Assembly (NCBI GenBank): GCA_024397955.1
Contig: CP073744.1
Coordinates: 1,426,001 to 1,490,000 of the forward strand
Source of the DNA: a bacterium SCSIO 12696
Lineage (GTDB): Bacteria > Pseudomonadota > Gammaproteobacteria > Pseudomonadales > Porticoccaceae
Reading direction: 5' to 3'
DNA: 64,000 nucleotides
Shown: positions 21,384 to 29,826 of the stretch, in pieces
Layout of the letters: the number at the start of each line of letters is the position of its first letter
Numbering within the stretch: position 1 is the first letter of the stretch
Program-made: the position numbers and the translations under genes
Notes under the pieces: generated by a model
Database searches by the model: none
Seen by the model: only the letters and a program-made list of their open reading frames with translations
Told to the model about the DNA's origin: nothing

Positions 21384-21421
21384 AAATCCCCATACCTGGC
21401 AACGGGTATGGGGATTTTTTT
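21384..21421 (+). terminator. Rho-independent terminator after the adhesin gene
   Basis: A perfect 13-bp stem (AAATCCCCATACC with GGTATGGGGATTT), an 8-base loop and a T-run stand 42 bp after the adhesin stop. It suggests the secretion genes downstream have their own promoter or rely on readthrough. Confidence 0.92.
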
Positions 21422-21429
21422 ATCTATCG

Positions 21430-21495
21430 TCATTGCGTGTGAAGCAAGATCGATACCTCGTCATTGCGAGGGAGCGTAGCGAACGCGGCAATCTA
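21430..21495. repeat. CGTCATTGCGAGG-type dispersed repeat
   Basis: Two partial copies of the sequence beginning CGTCATTGCG (about 21429 and 21459) run into GCGGCAATCTAGAG. A related copy in reverse sense lies at about 29256-29340 (GCAATGACG preceded by GGCCTTCGGCCTCG). This is a known style of short intergenic repeat in many proteobacteria. It codes for nothing. Confidence 0.65.
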
Positions 21496-21499
21496 GAGG

Positions 21500-21995
21500 T
21501 TTTAACTTCGTCGTTTTTTCTTTAGGCAATTTTTCAATGCAGGTTTCGCCTGCTGGCGAGTTACTTTTCTTTGTTTGCCCAAAGAAAAGCTAACCAAAAG
21601 AAAGGGCACCCCCGTTCCGTTGGCCCTGCGGGCTCCCCTCGCTCCGCACAATTGCCACGGGCCGGTCTTACTCGCATCCCTGCTCGATCGACCTAACGCG
21701 CACATCCTTGTGCGCGTTTCCCTACCAATTGCGCTGCGCTCGGCAACTCCAAGGGGGATAAACCACGCACGGAATTTACTACGGAGTACACCTATTCCCC
21801 TTCGCCCTTGCCGAGTGACGGAGGTGACATAGGGTGAAACGGACAGGACGTCCGTTTCAGCGCAGCGGGTACAGGAAGTACCCTCTGCGCGACCCGGCCA
21901 TGGCACCGGAGGAACGAGGGTACCCCGAAGGGGCAAGGGCGACTGGGGCGTGCTTTTTTGGTTACTTTTTTACACGAGTAAAAAAGTAATTCACC
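21500..21995. repeat. Hairpin-rich non-coding element between adhesin and secretion genes
   Basis: About 0.5 kb without a credible gene contains at least six stems. These are CTTTTCTTT/AAAGAAAAG (21564-21589), AACGCGCACA/TGTGCGCGTT (21695-21718), GAAACGGAC/GTCCGTTTC (21836-21858), GGGTAC/GTACCC with outer GCGCAG/CTGCGC (about 21860-21890), and a 12-bp TTACTTTTTTAC/GTAAAAAAGTAA stem with a 4-base loop (21962-21989). A small TCGCC/GGCGA stem lies at 21546-21559. The pattern resembles repeated intergenic elements of other gammaproteobacteria that are often mis-annotated as short proteins. It could be a mobile repeat or a structured RNA. Confidence 0.6.
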
Positions 21996-22070
21996 TTCCA
22001 TTGAACCAAAACCTCATTACCCGCCACTCACCGGGTACAGAACAAAAACCGCCCACAGTGAGTCGCCGAT

Positions 22071-23816
22071 ATGCCCGAAAAATCCGCCGCCGGTAACGGC
22101 ATCGATAAGAGCAACAGCAGCGGCTTTATGCGCTGGTTAAAAGCCATTAATGGGGAAATTCCCGGCTTCTTGAAGCCGTTTCTGGGCTTTAGCCTGGCCA
22201 TCAATATTCTGCTGATGGTGTCCCCCCTGTATATGTTGCAAGTGTACGACCGGGTGCTGACCTCCGGCTCCAGCGACACACTGATCTGGCTCACCGTGCT
22301 GGCGGTATTCCTGCTAGCCATTTACGCGGCAGCGGAAATGGGACGGCGGCGTTTGTGTACGTTAGCGGCGGAAAATATTGAAGACAAAATCTCTGAACAG
22401 ATTTTTGTGGAGTTCGAAACCAAGCACAGCGCTGGTGACAAGCTGTCGCAAAACCTCAATGTACTGGGGCGGATTCGCGGACTGTTCCAGAACCATTTGG
22501 TAACGCCGTTTTTTGACCTGCCATTTACGCCGCTGTTTTTTCTGGTGTTGTTTCTGGTACACCCGGTGATCGGTTTTATTGGTCTGGGAGGCGGTGCCAT
22601 TATTTTTGCGGTGGCGGTAGCCGCAGAAATGAGTACCCGCGGCACCAATGAAAAAGCGTTGAACGCCAGCGCTCAGGCTCACCAACTGGCATCTGGCCTT
22701 GCCCGACAGCGCTCTGCCATGGTGGCCATGGGCTTGTGCCAAAACGCCCTGCAAAAGTGGCGCACCGCTAAAGAAGTGGCGCGTGAGTACAATCTGGAAG
22801 GTAGTGCTCGCGAAGGCACCTTCAGTTCCATTTCTCGTTCGGCCCGGCAAATTCTGCAAACCTTTATTCTCGGTGCCGGTGCCGCCCTGGCCATCAGTCA
22901 GGAAATTTCGCCGGGGGCGATTGTTGCCGGTTCCATTGTGCTGTCCCGCGCGCTGGCGCCCATCGACCAGATTGTCGGCAGCTGGCGCGCCATTACCCAG
23001 TGCCGCGTTGCCTGGCAGCAACTGGAAAGCACTCGCGAAAACGACCTTCAACAACAGGCATTCACTCCGCTGCCCAGACCCAATGCACAACTCACTCTGG
23101 ATCGTTTGTCCGTAGCCGCCCCTGGCAGCAACAAGCCGATGGTGCACCCATTTAGCCTGCAAGTGAACGAGGGCGATCTGGTGGCTTTGGTAGGCGGCAA
23201 CGGCGCCGGTAAAACAACCTTGTTGCAAACCCTGGCAGGGGCTTGGGAGCCGCTATCTGGCAGCGCCGCACTGGGCAATCGCAACATTCACAGCTGGCAC
23301 AGCGCCGACCGTGGCCAGTACGTGGGCTATGTTCCCCAAGACGTGGAACTGCTGCCGGGTACTGTGGGCGAAAACATCGCCCGTATGAGCGACGCCGAGC
23401 CGGAGGCGATTTTCGCCGCGGCCCAACGCGCCGGTGCCCACGAGATGATTTTGAAACTGCCACAAGGTTACGACACCCAGCTCACTTCCAGCGGCCAATT
23501 ATCCGCCGGGCAGCGGCAATTGATCGGCTTGGCCCGCGCCCTGTTTGGCGAGCCCGCTCTGTTGCTGCTGGACGAACCCACCGCCAATCTGGATCGGGAT
23601 GCCGGGCAAGCGGTTATTCAAAGTCTGCAGGCCGTGGCTAAAGCTGGTGCTGTAATCGTAATCGCCAGCCACGATCGCCGATTGATTGCCGCCACCGCGA
23701 CCACCCTGCTAATTCGCAACGGTTCGGTGTTGTCGGCGGAATCGAAAAACTACCTGCAATCCATCTCTCCATCCAGCAAGTCTGCTACTAAAGCCAAAGT
23801 GGGAGCAAAAGCATGA
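22071..23816 (+). CDS. Type I secretion ABC transporter (permease-ATPase, PrtD/LapB type)
   Basis: This is the inner-membrane engine that exports the RTX protein. It has 581 residues: an exporter-type membrane domain with about five to six helices (about 30-320), then an ATPase domain with Walker A GGNGAGKTT, Q-loop YVPQDVELL, signature LSAGQRQLIGLARAL, Walker B LLLLDEPTANLD and H-loop ASHDRR. There is no N-terminal C39-like domain, so it belongs to the PrtD group that handles RTX proteins with C-terminal signals. Its end overlaps the adaptor gene by 4 bp (ATGA). The adhesin directly upstream is the obvious substrate (inference from synteny). Confidence 0.95.
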   Translation: MPEKSAAGNGIDKSNSSGFMRWLKAINGEIPGFLKPFLGFSLAINILLMVSPLYMLQVYDRVLTSGSSDTLIWLTVLAVFLLAIYAAAEMGRRRLCTLAAENIEDKISEQIFVEFETKHSAGDKLSQNLNVLGRIRGLFQNHLVTPFFDLPFTPLFFLVLFLVHPVIGFIGLGGGAIIFAVAVAAEMSTRGTNEKALNASAQAHQLASGLARQRSAMVAMGLCQNALQKWRTAKEVAREYNLEGSAREGTFSSISRSARQILQTFILGAGAALAISQEISPGAIVAGSIVLSRALAPIDQIVGSWRAITQCRVAWQQLESTRENDLQQQAFTPLPRPNAQLTLDRLSVAAPGSNKPMVHPFSLQVNEGDLVALVGGNGAGKTTLLQTLAGAWEPLSGSAALGNRNIHSWHSADRGQYVGYVPQDVELLPGTVGENIARMSDAEPEAIFAAAQRAGAHEMILKLPQGYDTQLTSSGQLSAGQRQLIGLARALFGEPALLLLDEPTANLDRDAGQAVIQSLQAVAKAGAVIVIASHDRRLIAATATTLLIRNGSVLSAESKNYLQSISPSSKSATKAKVGAKA

Positions 23817-25111
23817 TTCACCTGACGCCCAAAAGTGACAAGCGCGTGGTACGCACCGCCCTGGTGTGCATGATTGGTCTCGGTGGTTTCCTGTTGTGGG
23901 GCGCATTTGCCCCATTGGAAGAAGGCATCGCCGCCTCCGGCAAAGTGGTGGTAGATAGTCAGCGCAAAGTGGTGCAACACCTGGAAGGGGGCATTATCAG
24001 CGAGATTCGCGTGCGCGATGGCCAGTGGGTGGAGCAAGGCCAGGTGGTATTGGTTCTTGAAGACACGGTATCCCTCGCCAGCCGCGATCTGACTATTCAG
24101 GAATACGCTGCTCTGGCAGCGTCAGTAGAGCGTCTGCAATCCCTGAAACAAACCGACGCCGAGCCTGACTTTTCCTTGTTGGACAAGCTGGCACTAGGTG
24201 AGCAAGAACGCAAAGATATTATTGAGCGGGAACAGGATTTATTTCACCAGCAAAAAAGCGCCCAAGCCGCCGACCTGGCGGTATTGGAAGCCCGCCGCAA
24301 CGCCGCGGTGCAAACCCAAAAAGCCCGCAGCGAGCAAATCACCATCGTGGAGCGCGCCTTGAAAGCCGCGCGCGAAGAGTACCAGCTGATCAACACCATG
24401 CTGGAACAACGCCTCGCCCGCCGCGACCAAGCCACTAATATCGAGCGCCAGGTAATTAACCTGGAATCGGAAATCGCCCAGCTGCACAGCGAGAAGCAAA
24501 ACGCCGCTGCCTCGGAGCGCGATCTTGAAGCGCAAATCCGCCAAACTGGGGCCAATTTCCGCCAGCAAATATCCGCCACCTTGCTGGAAACACGCACTGA
24601 ATTACAGGCGGTGGAAGAACGCCTGAGCTCTACTCAAAACGTGCTGGATCGCTCGGTAATTCGCGCACCGGTATCCGGCGAAGTGCTGAATATGCAGTTC
24701 GCTACGGTGGGCGGCGTGCTGCGCCCCGGCGAAACCATTATGGAAATTATCCCCAATATCGGCGAAGTCACTGCCTCTATCCGCATTGCTCCGCAGCAGC
24801 GGGCGTCGGTATTTGAAGGCCAAACGGTGCGTACGCAAATCTCCGCCTACAAAGGCTGGCAGGCACCACAACTGCAGGGCAAGGTGCTGGACGTCAGCGC
24901 CGACCTGAAAACCGACCCGGCCACCTCGCAAAGTTATTACGAAGCGCGGGTACTGATTCCCGCCGACGAAATGCAGCGGGCCAACAACATCGACGTAACC
25001 CCCGGTATGCCGGTGGATGCGTTTATCTTTTCTGGCCGCAGCCGCACCATGTTCGACTATTTGTTCGAGCCGCTGGGTAAATCCATCTTCCAGGGGCTGC
25101 GTTCATCGTGA
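23813..25111 (+). CDS. Type I secretion periplasmic adaptor (HlyD family)
   Basis: The product has 432 residues. A single N-terminal membrane helix (about 20-40, ALVCMIGLGGFLLWGAFAPL) is followed by the lipoyl/barrel-sandwich half VVVDSQRKVVQHLEGGIISEI. A long coiled coil (about 110-270) precedes the returning half SVIRAPVSGEVLNMQF and the beta-barrel. It ends in the HlyD-type C-terminus FDYLFEPLGKSIFQGLRSS. It bridges the ABC transporter and the TolC-type channel. The gene overlaps both neighbours by 4 bp (ATGA), so the three subunits are translationally coupled. Confidence 0.95.
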   Translation: MIHLTPKSDKRVVRTALVCMIGLGGFLLWGAFAPLEEGIAASGKVVVDSQRKVVQHLEGGIISEIRVRDGQWVEQGQVVLVLEDTVSLASRDLTIQEYAALAASVERLQSLKQTDAEPDFSLLDKLALGEQERKDIIEREQDLFHQQKSAQAADLAVLEARRNAAVQTQKARSEQITIVERALKAAREEYQLINTMLEQRLARRDQATNIERQVINLESEIAQLHSEKQNAAASERDLEAQIRQTGANFRQQISATLLETRTELQAVEERLSSTQNVLDRSVIRAPVSGEVLNMQFATVGGVLRPGETIMEIIPNIGEVTASIRIAPQQRASVFEGQTVRTQISAYKGWQAPQLQGKVLDVSADLKTDPATSQSYYEARVLIPADEMQRANNIDVTPGMPVDAFIFSGRSRTMFDYLFEPLGKSIFQGLRSS

Positions 25112-26385
25112 AAAAATCATTGATTGCCTTTGCACTGTTTGCATCTGCTACTAGTGCAGTAGCAGAACAAAGTTGCCTGAGCTTTGAACAGACTCTGGCC
25201 TTATCCGCCAAGCTAGACCCGGCAGTGGCCGTAGCACGCGCTCGCAGCCGCGAAGCCGCCTCCGACCTGCGGGAAGCAAAATCCCTGTATAAACCGCAGA
25301 TCAACGCCTTTGGCCGCACCGGCAGCGGCAATACTGATGTGGTAGACAGCACCATCCAAAACCAGATTGGCCTGCGCATTTCCCAGCGGGTTCTGGATTT
25401 TGGCGATGCCCGCTACGCCCGCCGTGCCGCCAATAGCAACCTGGAAGCCAGTAAAGAAGACATCCGCCTGGCGCGACTGGCCGCCGCCCAGGAATCCGCC
25501 CTCGCCTTTTTAGCGGCACTGAACGTGCAAAAACAACTGGACGCTACTGCGGAACGGCAGGACTACTTTCGCCAGCAACTGGAATCCGTCGACAAACTGT
25601 TGGACCAAGGCGGCGCCACCTTATCCGAGCGAGCCGACGTAGCGGCACAACTGGCAGACGCCCAGGCGTTTTACCTGGAACTGCAATTCCAGCTGCAACA
25701 GGCTCAAACCCGCATTGCCATCAACACCGGCAACGAACAAGACCTGTGCCCCAGCAACGACTTGGGCGGCTATCTGAACGCCCAGGTAAACACCCTGCCC
25801 AACAGCGAAGCCGCCGTCAGCCTGGCCTTGAATGAAAGCCCTACCATCAAAGCCCTGCAAAACCGCGCCGACAGTTTTAACGCCGAATACCAGCGGGAAA
25901 AACGCAACCGCTTGCCCATTATCGACGTGGTGGGTATTGCTTCTTATTCCTCACTGGGCAGCGGCAGCGACTTTGAGCTGCAAGACCGCATCGGCATCGA
26001 CGTATCTGTTCCGCTATACACCGGCAGCGCCCTGGGCGCTCGCAAACAACGCTCCGCCTCTCGCGAAGCTGCCGCCCGCAGCGAACTGCAAGACGCCCGC
26101 CGTCAACTGCGGGAACAAGTGCATATCACCTGGTACCGCATTTCCTCTCTGGAACGGCAACTGAGCAGCCGGGAAACCGTAGTGGAGCAATACCGCAAAC
26201 AACTGGATGCCGCAGAAATGGAATACGAACTGGGCACCCGCACCCTGCCAGATTTGGTGGAAGTGCGATTGGAGTATGAACAGGGTAATTTAGCGAGGAT
26301 ACAGACGGAGTTTGATTTGTTGCAACAGCGGGTGGGGTTGTTGGTGTTGACGGCACGGCTGGCAGTACCAAAGAATCTTCAATAA
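25108..26385 (+). CDS. Type I secretion outer membrane channel (TolC family)
   Basis: The product has 425 residues with a short signal peptide (KKSLIAFALFASATSAVA) and mature start EQSCLSFEQTLAL. Two OEP repeats rich in helices and Ala/Gln/Glu follow (for example ARARSREAASDLREAKSLYKP and IAINTGNEQDL). The strand region SLGSGSDFELQDRIGIDVSVPLYTG, with the barrel turn VPLYTGSALGARKQ, is seen in parts. It completes a dedicated exporter with the two genes before it. Two Cys residues (near 22 and about 212) are not usual for the family. No terminator is visible before the convergent gene at 26402. Confidence 0.93.
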   Translation: MKKSLIAFALFASATSAVAEQSCLSFEQTLALSAKLDPAVAVARARSREAASDLREAKSLYKPQINAFGRTGSGNTDVVDSTIQNQIGLRISQRVLDFGDARYARRAANSNLEASKEDIRLARLAAAQESALAFLAALNVQKQLDATAERQDYFRQQLESVDKLLDQGGATLSERADVAAQLADAQAFYLELQFQLQQAQTRIAINTGNEQDLCPSNDLGGYLNAQVNTLPNSEAAVSLALNESPTIKALQNRADSFNAEYQREKRNRLPIIDVVGIASYSSLGSGSDFELQDRIGIDVSVPLYTGSALGARKQRSASREAAARSELQDARRQLREQVHITWYRISSLERQLSSRETVVEQYRKQLDAAEMEYELGTRTLPDLVEVRLEYEQGNLARIQTEFDLLQQRVGLLVLTARLAVPKNLQ

Positions 26386-26401
26386 GATATTTGCAGTGTT
26401 A

Positions 26402-26899
26402 TCAGTAGTACTTTCCATAAAACAAAATCAATGGAAGAACACCAATCAGCACCGTAATACAAATACCCATTTTCCCAGCAACAATTAAGTAACTCTTTTT
26501 AGGGTTTTTGGGATTGTAGAAAACCTTAACTTTTCCATCTGGCAACTGCTGCACCGATGACATCTGTTTTTGCAAAATAAGCCGCACGTTGTGACTGGCC
26601 ACAAATACCCATGGAGAAATCCTTTTTCCTTCGTAAGCGATATTGGACACACAATACTTATACAACGCTTCTGCCACATACTCTTGGTTGGAGCGCACTA
26701 AATCAGTACCGCCAAACTTCTCAACGTCGAGTTCTACCAATGCACCTTGGGTAAATGGCCAAGATCTGGTGCGAATTTGAAATACCAGTGAATAAGCACA
26801 GGTAGCGAGCAAATACAGCGCGGCAAAAAACCAAATACCCTGCGCTTTTCCTTGTACGGCCAGTTGCCACATTTCCTGAATATAGGTGGCTAAATCCAT
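26402..26899 (-). CDS. DUF3592-like membrane protein
   Basis: The product has 165 residues with two hydrophobic helices (about 22-38 and 143-160). A soluble part lies between, with YKYCVSNIAYEGKRISPWVF and KVKVFYNPKNPKKSYL. The last block (VxVYYNPxNPxxSxL) is the signature of DUF3592 proteins, whose role is unknown. It lies 35 bp after serB on the same strand and may be cotranscribed. It is convergent with the TolC-type gene, with only 16 bp between stops. Confidence 0.75.
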   Translation of the reverse strand: MDLATYIQEMWQLAVQGKAQGIWFFAALYLLATCAYSLVFQIRTRSWPFTQGALVELDVEKFGGTDLVRSNQEYVAEALYKYCVSNIAYEGKRISPWVFVASHNVRLILQKQMSSVQQLPDGKVKVFYNPKNPKKSYLIVAGKMGICITVLIGVLPLILFYGKYY

Positions 26900-26933
26900 G
26901 GTTTGGAATCCCTGAAATTCTTGAATTTAAGAA

Positions 26934-27842
26934 TTAATTTCCTATTTGTTGATCGTTCAGCCCCAATATATACAACACCCCATCCAGCCCCATATGGGAA
27001 ATAGTGTGCTTGGCGGTAGCGCGTACTAAAGGCTTAGCGTGAAACGCTACCCCCAGCCCGGCGATGCCCAACATAGGCAGGTCGTTAGCGCCGTCACCTA
27101 CAGCGATTACCTGATCCAGTTCCAAACCTTCTTTGGCAGCCAGCTCACGCAGCAACTCCGCTTTGCGGTTGCCATCCACTACCTCGCTTTTGACTTCACC
27201 AGTAACTTTGCCATCCACCACATCCAGCTGATTGGCAAACACATAGTTAAAGCCCAGTTTGCGCTGCAGGTAGCGACCAAAGTAGTTAAAGCCACCGGAG
27301 ACAATGGCGGTTTTGATGCCCTGCTTATGCAGGGTAGAAATCAGGCGTTCGCAGCCAGGGGACAAGCGCAGGGAGTCGGCGATGCTGTCCAACACCGACA
27401 CATCCAGGCCGTTGAGCAAGCCCAGGCGTTTGGCAAAGCTCTGCTTGAAATCCAGCTCGCCGCGCATGGCGGCTTCGGTAATCTCGGATACCTGATCACC
27501 GACACCGGCGCGCTTGGCCAGTTCGTCAATCACTTCTGCCTGAATCAGGGTGGAGTCCATATCGAACACCGCCAGGCCGTAGTGGCTGCTGTCCGGCGCG
27601 TTCATTTGCAAAGCCACATCCGCACCCCGCTGCTCCGCTTCACTGCGCAGAGAAACCAGCAATTCCGGCTGCATCTCTTCTGGGCCATCTACCTGCCATT
27701 GCAGGCAGCTGTGATCGTCCCGCTGAGCCAGCCACTGGCGTTCCACCACAGTAAAGTCGTGGGCCACAAACAAGGTTTCAATTTGCTGGGACAAAGCCTG
27801 ATCGATTGCAGGGGCCTGCAAGGTTACCCGGGCATTTAGCAT
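26934..27842 (-). CDS. serB: Phosphoserine phosphatase SerB
   Basis: SerB catalyses the last step of serine synthesis, phosphoserine to serine. The product has 302 residues. An N-terminal ACT-like part (1-80) precedes a HAD domain with the catalytic DMDST motif (Asp94 and Asp96), IVSGGFNYF (motif II) and the motif III/IV region NRKAELLRELAAKEG with VIAVGDGANDLPML. It is divergent from the SMP-type membrane protein, the same pairing as serB and ytjB/smp in E. coli. Confidence 0.96.
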   Translation of the reverse strand: MLNARVTLQAPAIDQALSQQIETLFVAHDFTVVERQWLAQRDDHSCLQWQVDGPEEMQPELLVSLRSEAEQRGADVALQMNAPDSSHYGLAVFDMDSTLIQAEVIDELAKRAGVGDQVSEITEAAMRGELDFKQSFAKRLGLLNGLDVSVLDSIADSLRLSPGCERLISTLHKQGIKTAIVSGGFNYFGRYLQRKLGFNYVFANQLDVVDGKVTGEVKSEVVDGNRKAELLRELAAKEGLELDQVIAVGDGANDLPMLGIAGLGVAFHAKPLVRATAKHTISHMGLDGVLYILGLNDQQIGN

Positions 27843-28006
27843 GGTATAGATCCATTAATGATACAAAGGCGCGTATTTTATGGCCCTTGGCACAAGCCAT
27901 TCAACGCTGCACACCGCGAAAACGTAAAATTTGACCGAATCAATTTTCGCCAACCGGCGCAGCGGTTATCATTGCGCCTTTGCCGACCTGTCACATACGG
28001 ACATCC

Positions 28007-29215
28007 ATGGCCACCAAACACTCTTTCGCCGTTCGCCTGCCCCTGGTTACGCTGGTACTGTGCCTGCTTGCCGGGCTGTTGATTGTATCGCTGGGTCAGT
28101 GGCAAACCCGCTTGTTGGCGGAAGCGGAGAGCGACCGCCTGGGCAAAGCACTGGCGGCCCAGTCGGCGGAGATTATTCGCCCTTACATTTTGCACAACGA
28201 TCTGGTCAGTTTGCAGGTACACGTGGATCACCTGGTGCGGCAAACAGAAGCCTCGGCTGCCACTATCTTGAATGGCCAACAACGCCAGCTGGCCCACAGT
28301 GGCACCAGCAGTGACAGGGCAACCCTGAAGACTTATCGCCAGGCGGTGATGATTGAAGGGCGCACCGCCGCCACCGCCAGCGTTGGCCTGAGCATTGATA
28401 CGCTGTTGGAACGCTATCGCAAGCCACTGGATTGGGTGTTGGCTGTATGGGCTGGCTTTTCCCTGTTACTGGTAACCGGAGCCTTGTTAACAGGCCGCCG
28501 TTTGTCGAAGCAACTGGCGGCCGTTACCGAGCGTTTGCCCGGCGACCCAGGCGCGGAACAGAAAGGCAATGAATTGGAGCTGCTTGAGCAACGCCTGGAG
28601 CCGCTGCTAACCGCCAGCAACGAGCAACAGGAGCCAGAGGAAGAAAGCGCCCTGCAAATGGCTACTATGGCGCTGCACTGCAAGAACCTGAAGAAGCTTG
28701 AAGTGCAGCTGAGCAAAGACAAATTCCAAAACCTGCTGAACAAGCTGGACGACGATCTTGATCACCTGGCAACCCTGTACGAAGGCCAGCGCCGGGCCGG
28801 CCGCGATCAGACCTTGTTTATCGAATTTGGCGGCGATACTGAAACTGGCGACCACCCGGCACGAGCCTTGTTCTGTGCGCAGATTTTGCTGCAACTGGCC
28901 GAACACTACGCCCGCGCTCAGGGAGTGGCTATGGAGTTGTCAGCGGCAGTAAAACTCAGCCCCGCCACCGCCGGTACCGCGCTGCTCAATGATTTTGAGC
29001 GGGAAAAGCGGGAACTGGAAGTAGCCCGCCTGGCCCAACAAAGCCACGCCAAACAGATACTGGTGGACAGCGCCACCAGCCTGCACCACTCACTCAGCGA
29101 CGCTATCAACAGTGACGAACTGTCAGAAAGTGCCGACTTGCATCAGATCATCGGGTTTACCAAAGAGTATCAAGGGTTGCTGGATAAGCAGCTGCGGTAT
29201 TTGGTAGAGCAATAA
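28007..29215 (+). CDS. SMP/AhpA (YtjB)-like membrane protein with extended cyclase-like C-terminus
   Basis: The ATG at 28007 gives 402 residues. One membrane helix at about 10-32 and a second at about 143-163 enclose a periplasmic loop, as in the SMP_2 family found beside serB. The classical family member is about half as long. The extra cytoplasmic part (about 210-400) includes QTLFIEFGGDTETGDHPARA, FCAQILLQL and a long helix-rich tail. In general layout this resembles degenerate class III nucleotide-cyclase-type domains (weak resemblance, no metal-binding Asp pair identified). Function unknown. Confidence 0.75.
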   Translation: MATKHSFAVRLPLVTLVLCLLAGLLIVSLGQWQTRLLAEAESDRLGKALAAQSAEIIRPYILHNDLVSLQVHVDHLVRQTEASAATILNGQQRQLAHSGTSSDRATLKTYRQAVMIEGRTAATASVGLSIDTLLERYRKPLDWVLAVWAGFSLLLVTGALLTGRRLSKQLAAVTERLPGDPGAEQKGNELELLEQRLEPLLTASNEQQEPEEESALQMATMALHCKNLKKLEVQLSKDKFQNLLNKLDDDLDHLATLYEGQRRAGRDQTLFIEFGGDTETGDHPARALFCAQILLQLAEHYARAQGVAMELSAAVKLSPATAGTALLNDFEREKRELEVARLAQQSHAKQILVDSATSLHHSLSDAINSDELSESADLHQIIGFTKEYQGLLDKQLRYLVEQ

Positions 29216-29220
29216 GCGGC

Positions 29221-29403
29221 GGGCTGCGCGCTTCTGGCTGCGGGCAGCTCTCTGCAGTCATCGCGAGCGAAGCGTGGCGATCTCCACCTGGGCACTTCGA
29301 TATCTGGAGATTGCCACGGCCTTCGGCCTCGCAATGACGCAGTTAGTTTATACACTTTGTCCTCACTCCCTCTAAACCGCTCGCCGCCAGAAGCTCGCAG
29401 CCC
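29221..29403. repeat. Inverted-repeat element with internal CGTCATTGCGAGG-type repeat
   Basis: The arms GGGCTGCGCGCTTCTGGC (29221-29238) and GCCAGAAGCTCGCAGCCC (29386-29403) are inverted, with one mismatch over 18 bases. Between them lies a reverse-sense copy of the dispersed repeat seen near 21459. The element fills the gap between the SMP-type gene and liuR. Confidence 0.7.
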
Positions 29404-29404
29404 G

Positions 29405-29440
29405 TTGCATCAAAGTTTACGTTAACGTAAACTTCCTCCA
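29405..29440 (+). promoter_or_regulatory. LiuR operator and probable promoter
   Basis: A perfect 20-bp palindrome (29414-29433, core TTTACGTTAACGTAAA) matches the published LiuR-type operator pattern. Possible -35 TTGCAT (29405-29410) and -10 TAAACT (29428-29433) are 17 bases apart, which would place the RNA start at or next to the liuR ATG at 29440. No Shine-Dalgarno is present, so the liuR message may be leaderless (inference). Confidence 0.75.
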
Positions 29441-29826
29441 TGCCCAACCAACACACTTACAACATCTCCCAACTGGCCCAAGAGTTCGATATCACCACTC
29501 GAACCATCCGCCACTACGAGGACATCGGCCTGTTGGCGCCGGATCGCAAGGGGCAGACACGGATTTACAGCAGCGGTGACCGCACCAAGCTAAAGTTAAT
29601 TTTGCGGGGCAAGCGCCTGGGGTTCAGCCTGGAGCAAAGCCGCAACATTATCGAAATGTACGATCCGGCCAGCGGTAACAAAGAACAGTTACAAAGCCTG
29701 TTGCAGGGCATAGAGCAACAACGCCAGCACTTGAAGCACCAGCTGGAAGAAATCAATCTGCTGATGACCGACCTCGACGAAGCCGAGCGCATCTGCAGGG
29801 AGCAACTGAACGGAAAACAACCATGA
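29440..29826 (+). CDS. liuR: MerR-family regulator LiuR
   Basis: LiuR is the local regulator of leucine/isovalerate degradation. It has 128 residues: the MerR helix-turn-helix at the start ([30 protein letters not shown]), then a dimerisation coiled coil (about 80-118, [20 protein letters not shown]). Short MerR proteins of this type bind a small ligand poorly or not at all through the C-terminus. It is the first gene of the operon, with an operator overlapping its own start region, which implies autoregulation. Its stop overlaps the liuA start (ATGA). Confidence 0.92.
   Translation: MPNQHTYNISQLAQEFDITTRTIRHYEDIGLLAPDRKGQTRIYSSGDRTKLKLILRGKRLGFSLEQSRNIIEMYDPASGNKEQLQSLLQGIEQQRQHLKHQLEEINLLMTDLDEAERICREQLNGKQP

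Noticed and set aside
21502-21936. 144-codon minus-strand frame and 85-codon plus-strand frame in the hairpin-rich element
   Set aside because: Proteins of this kind are usual false predictions over such repeats; the region is explained by inverted repeats and has no credible domain.
12415-26385. Genomic island or prophage
   Set aside because: No integrase, tRNA junction, phage gene or attachment repeat is visible; the type I locus alone does not prove transfer.
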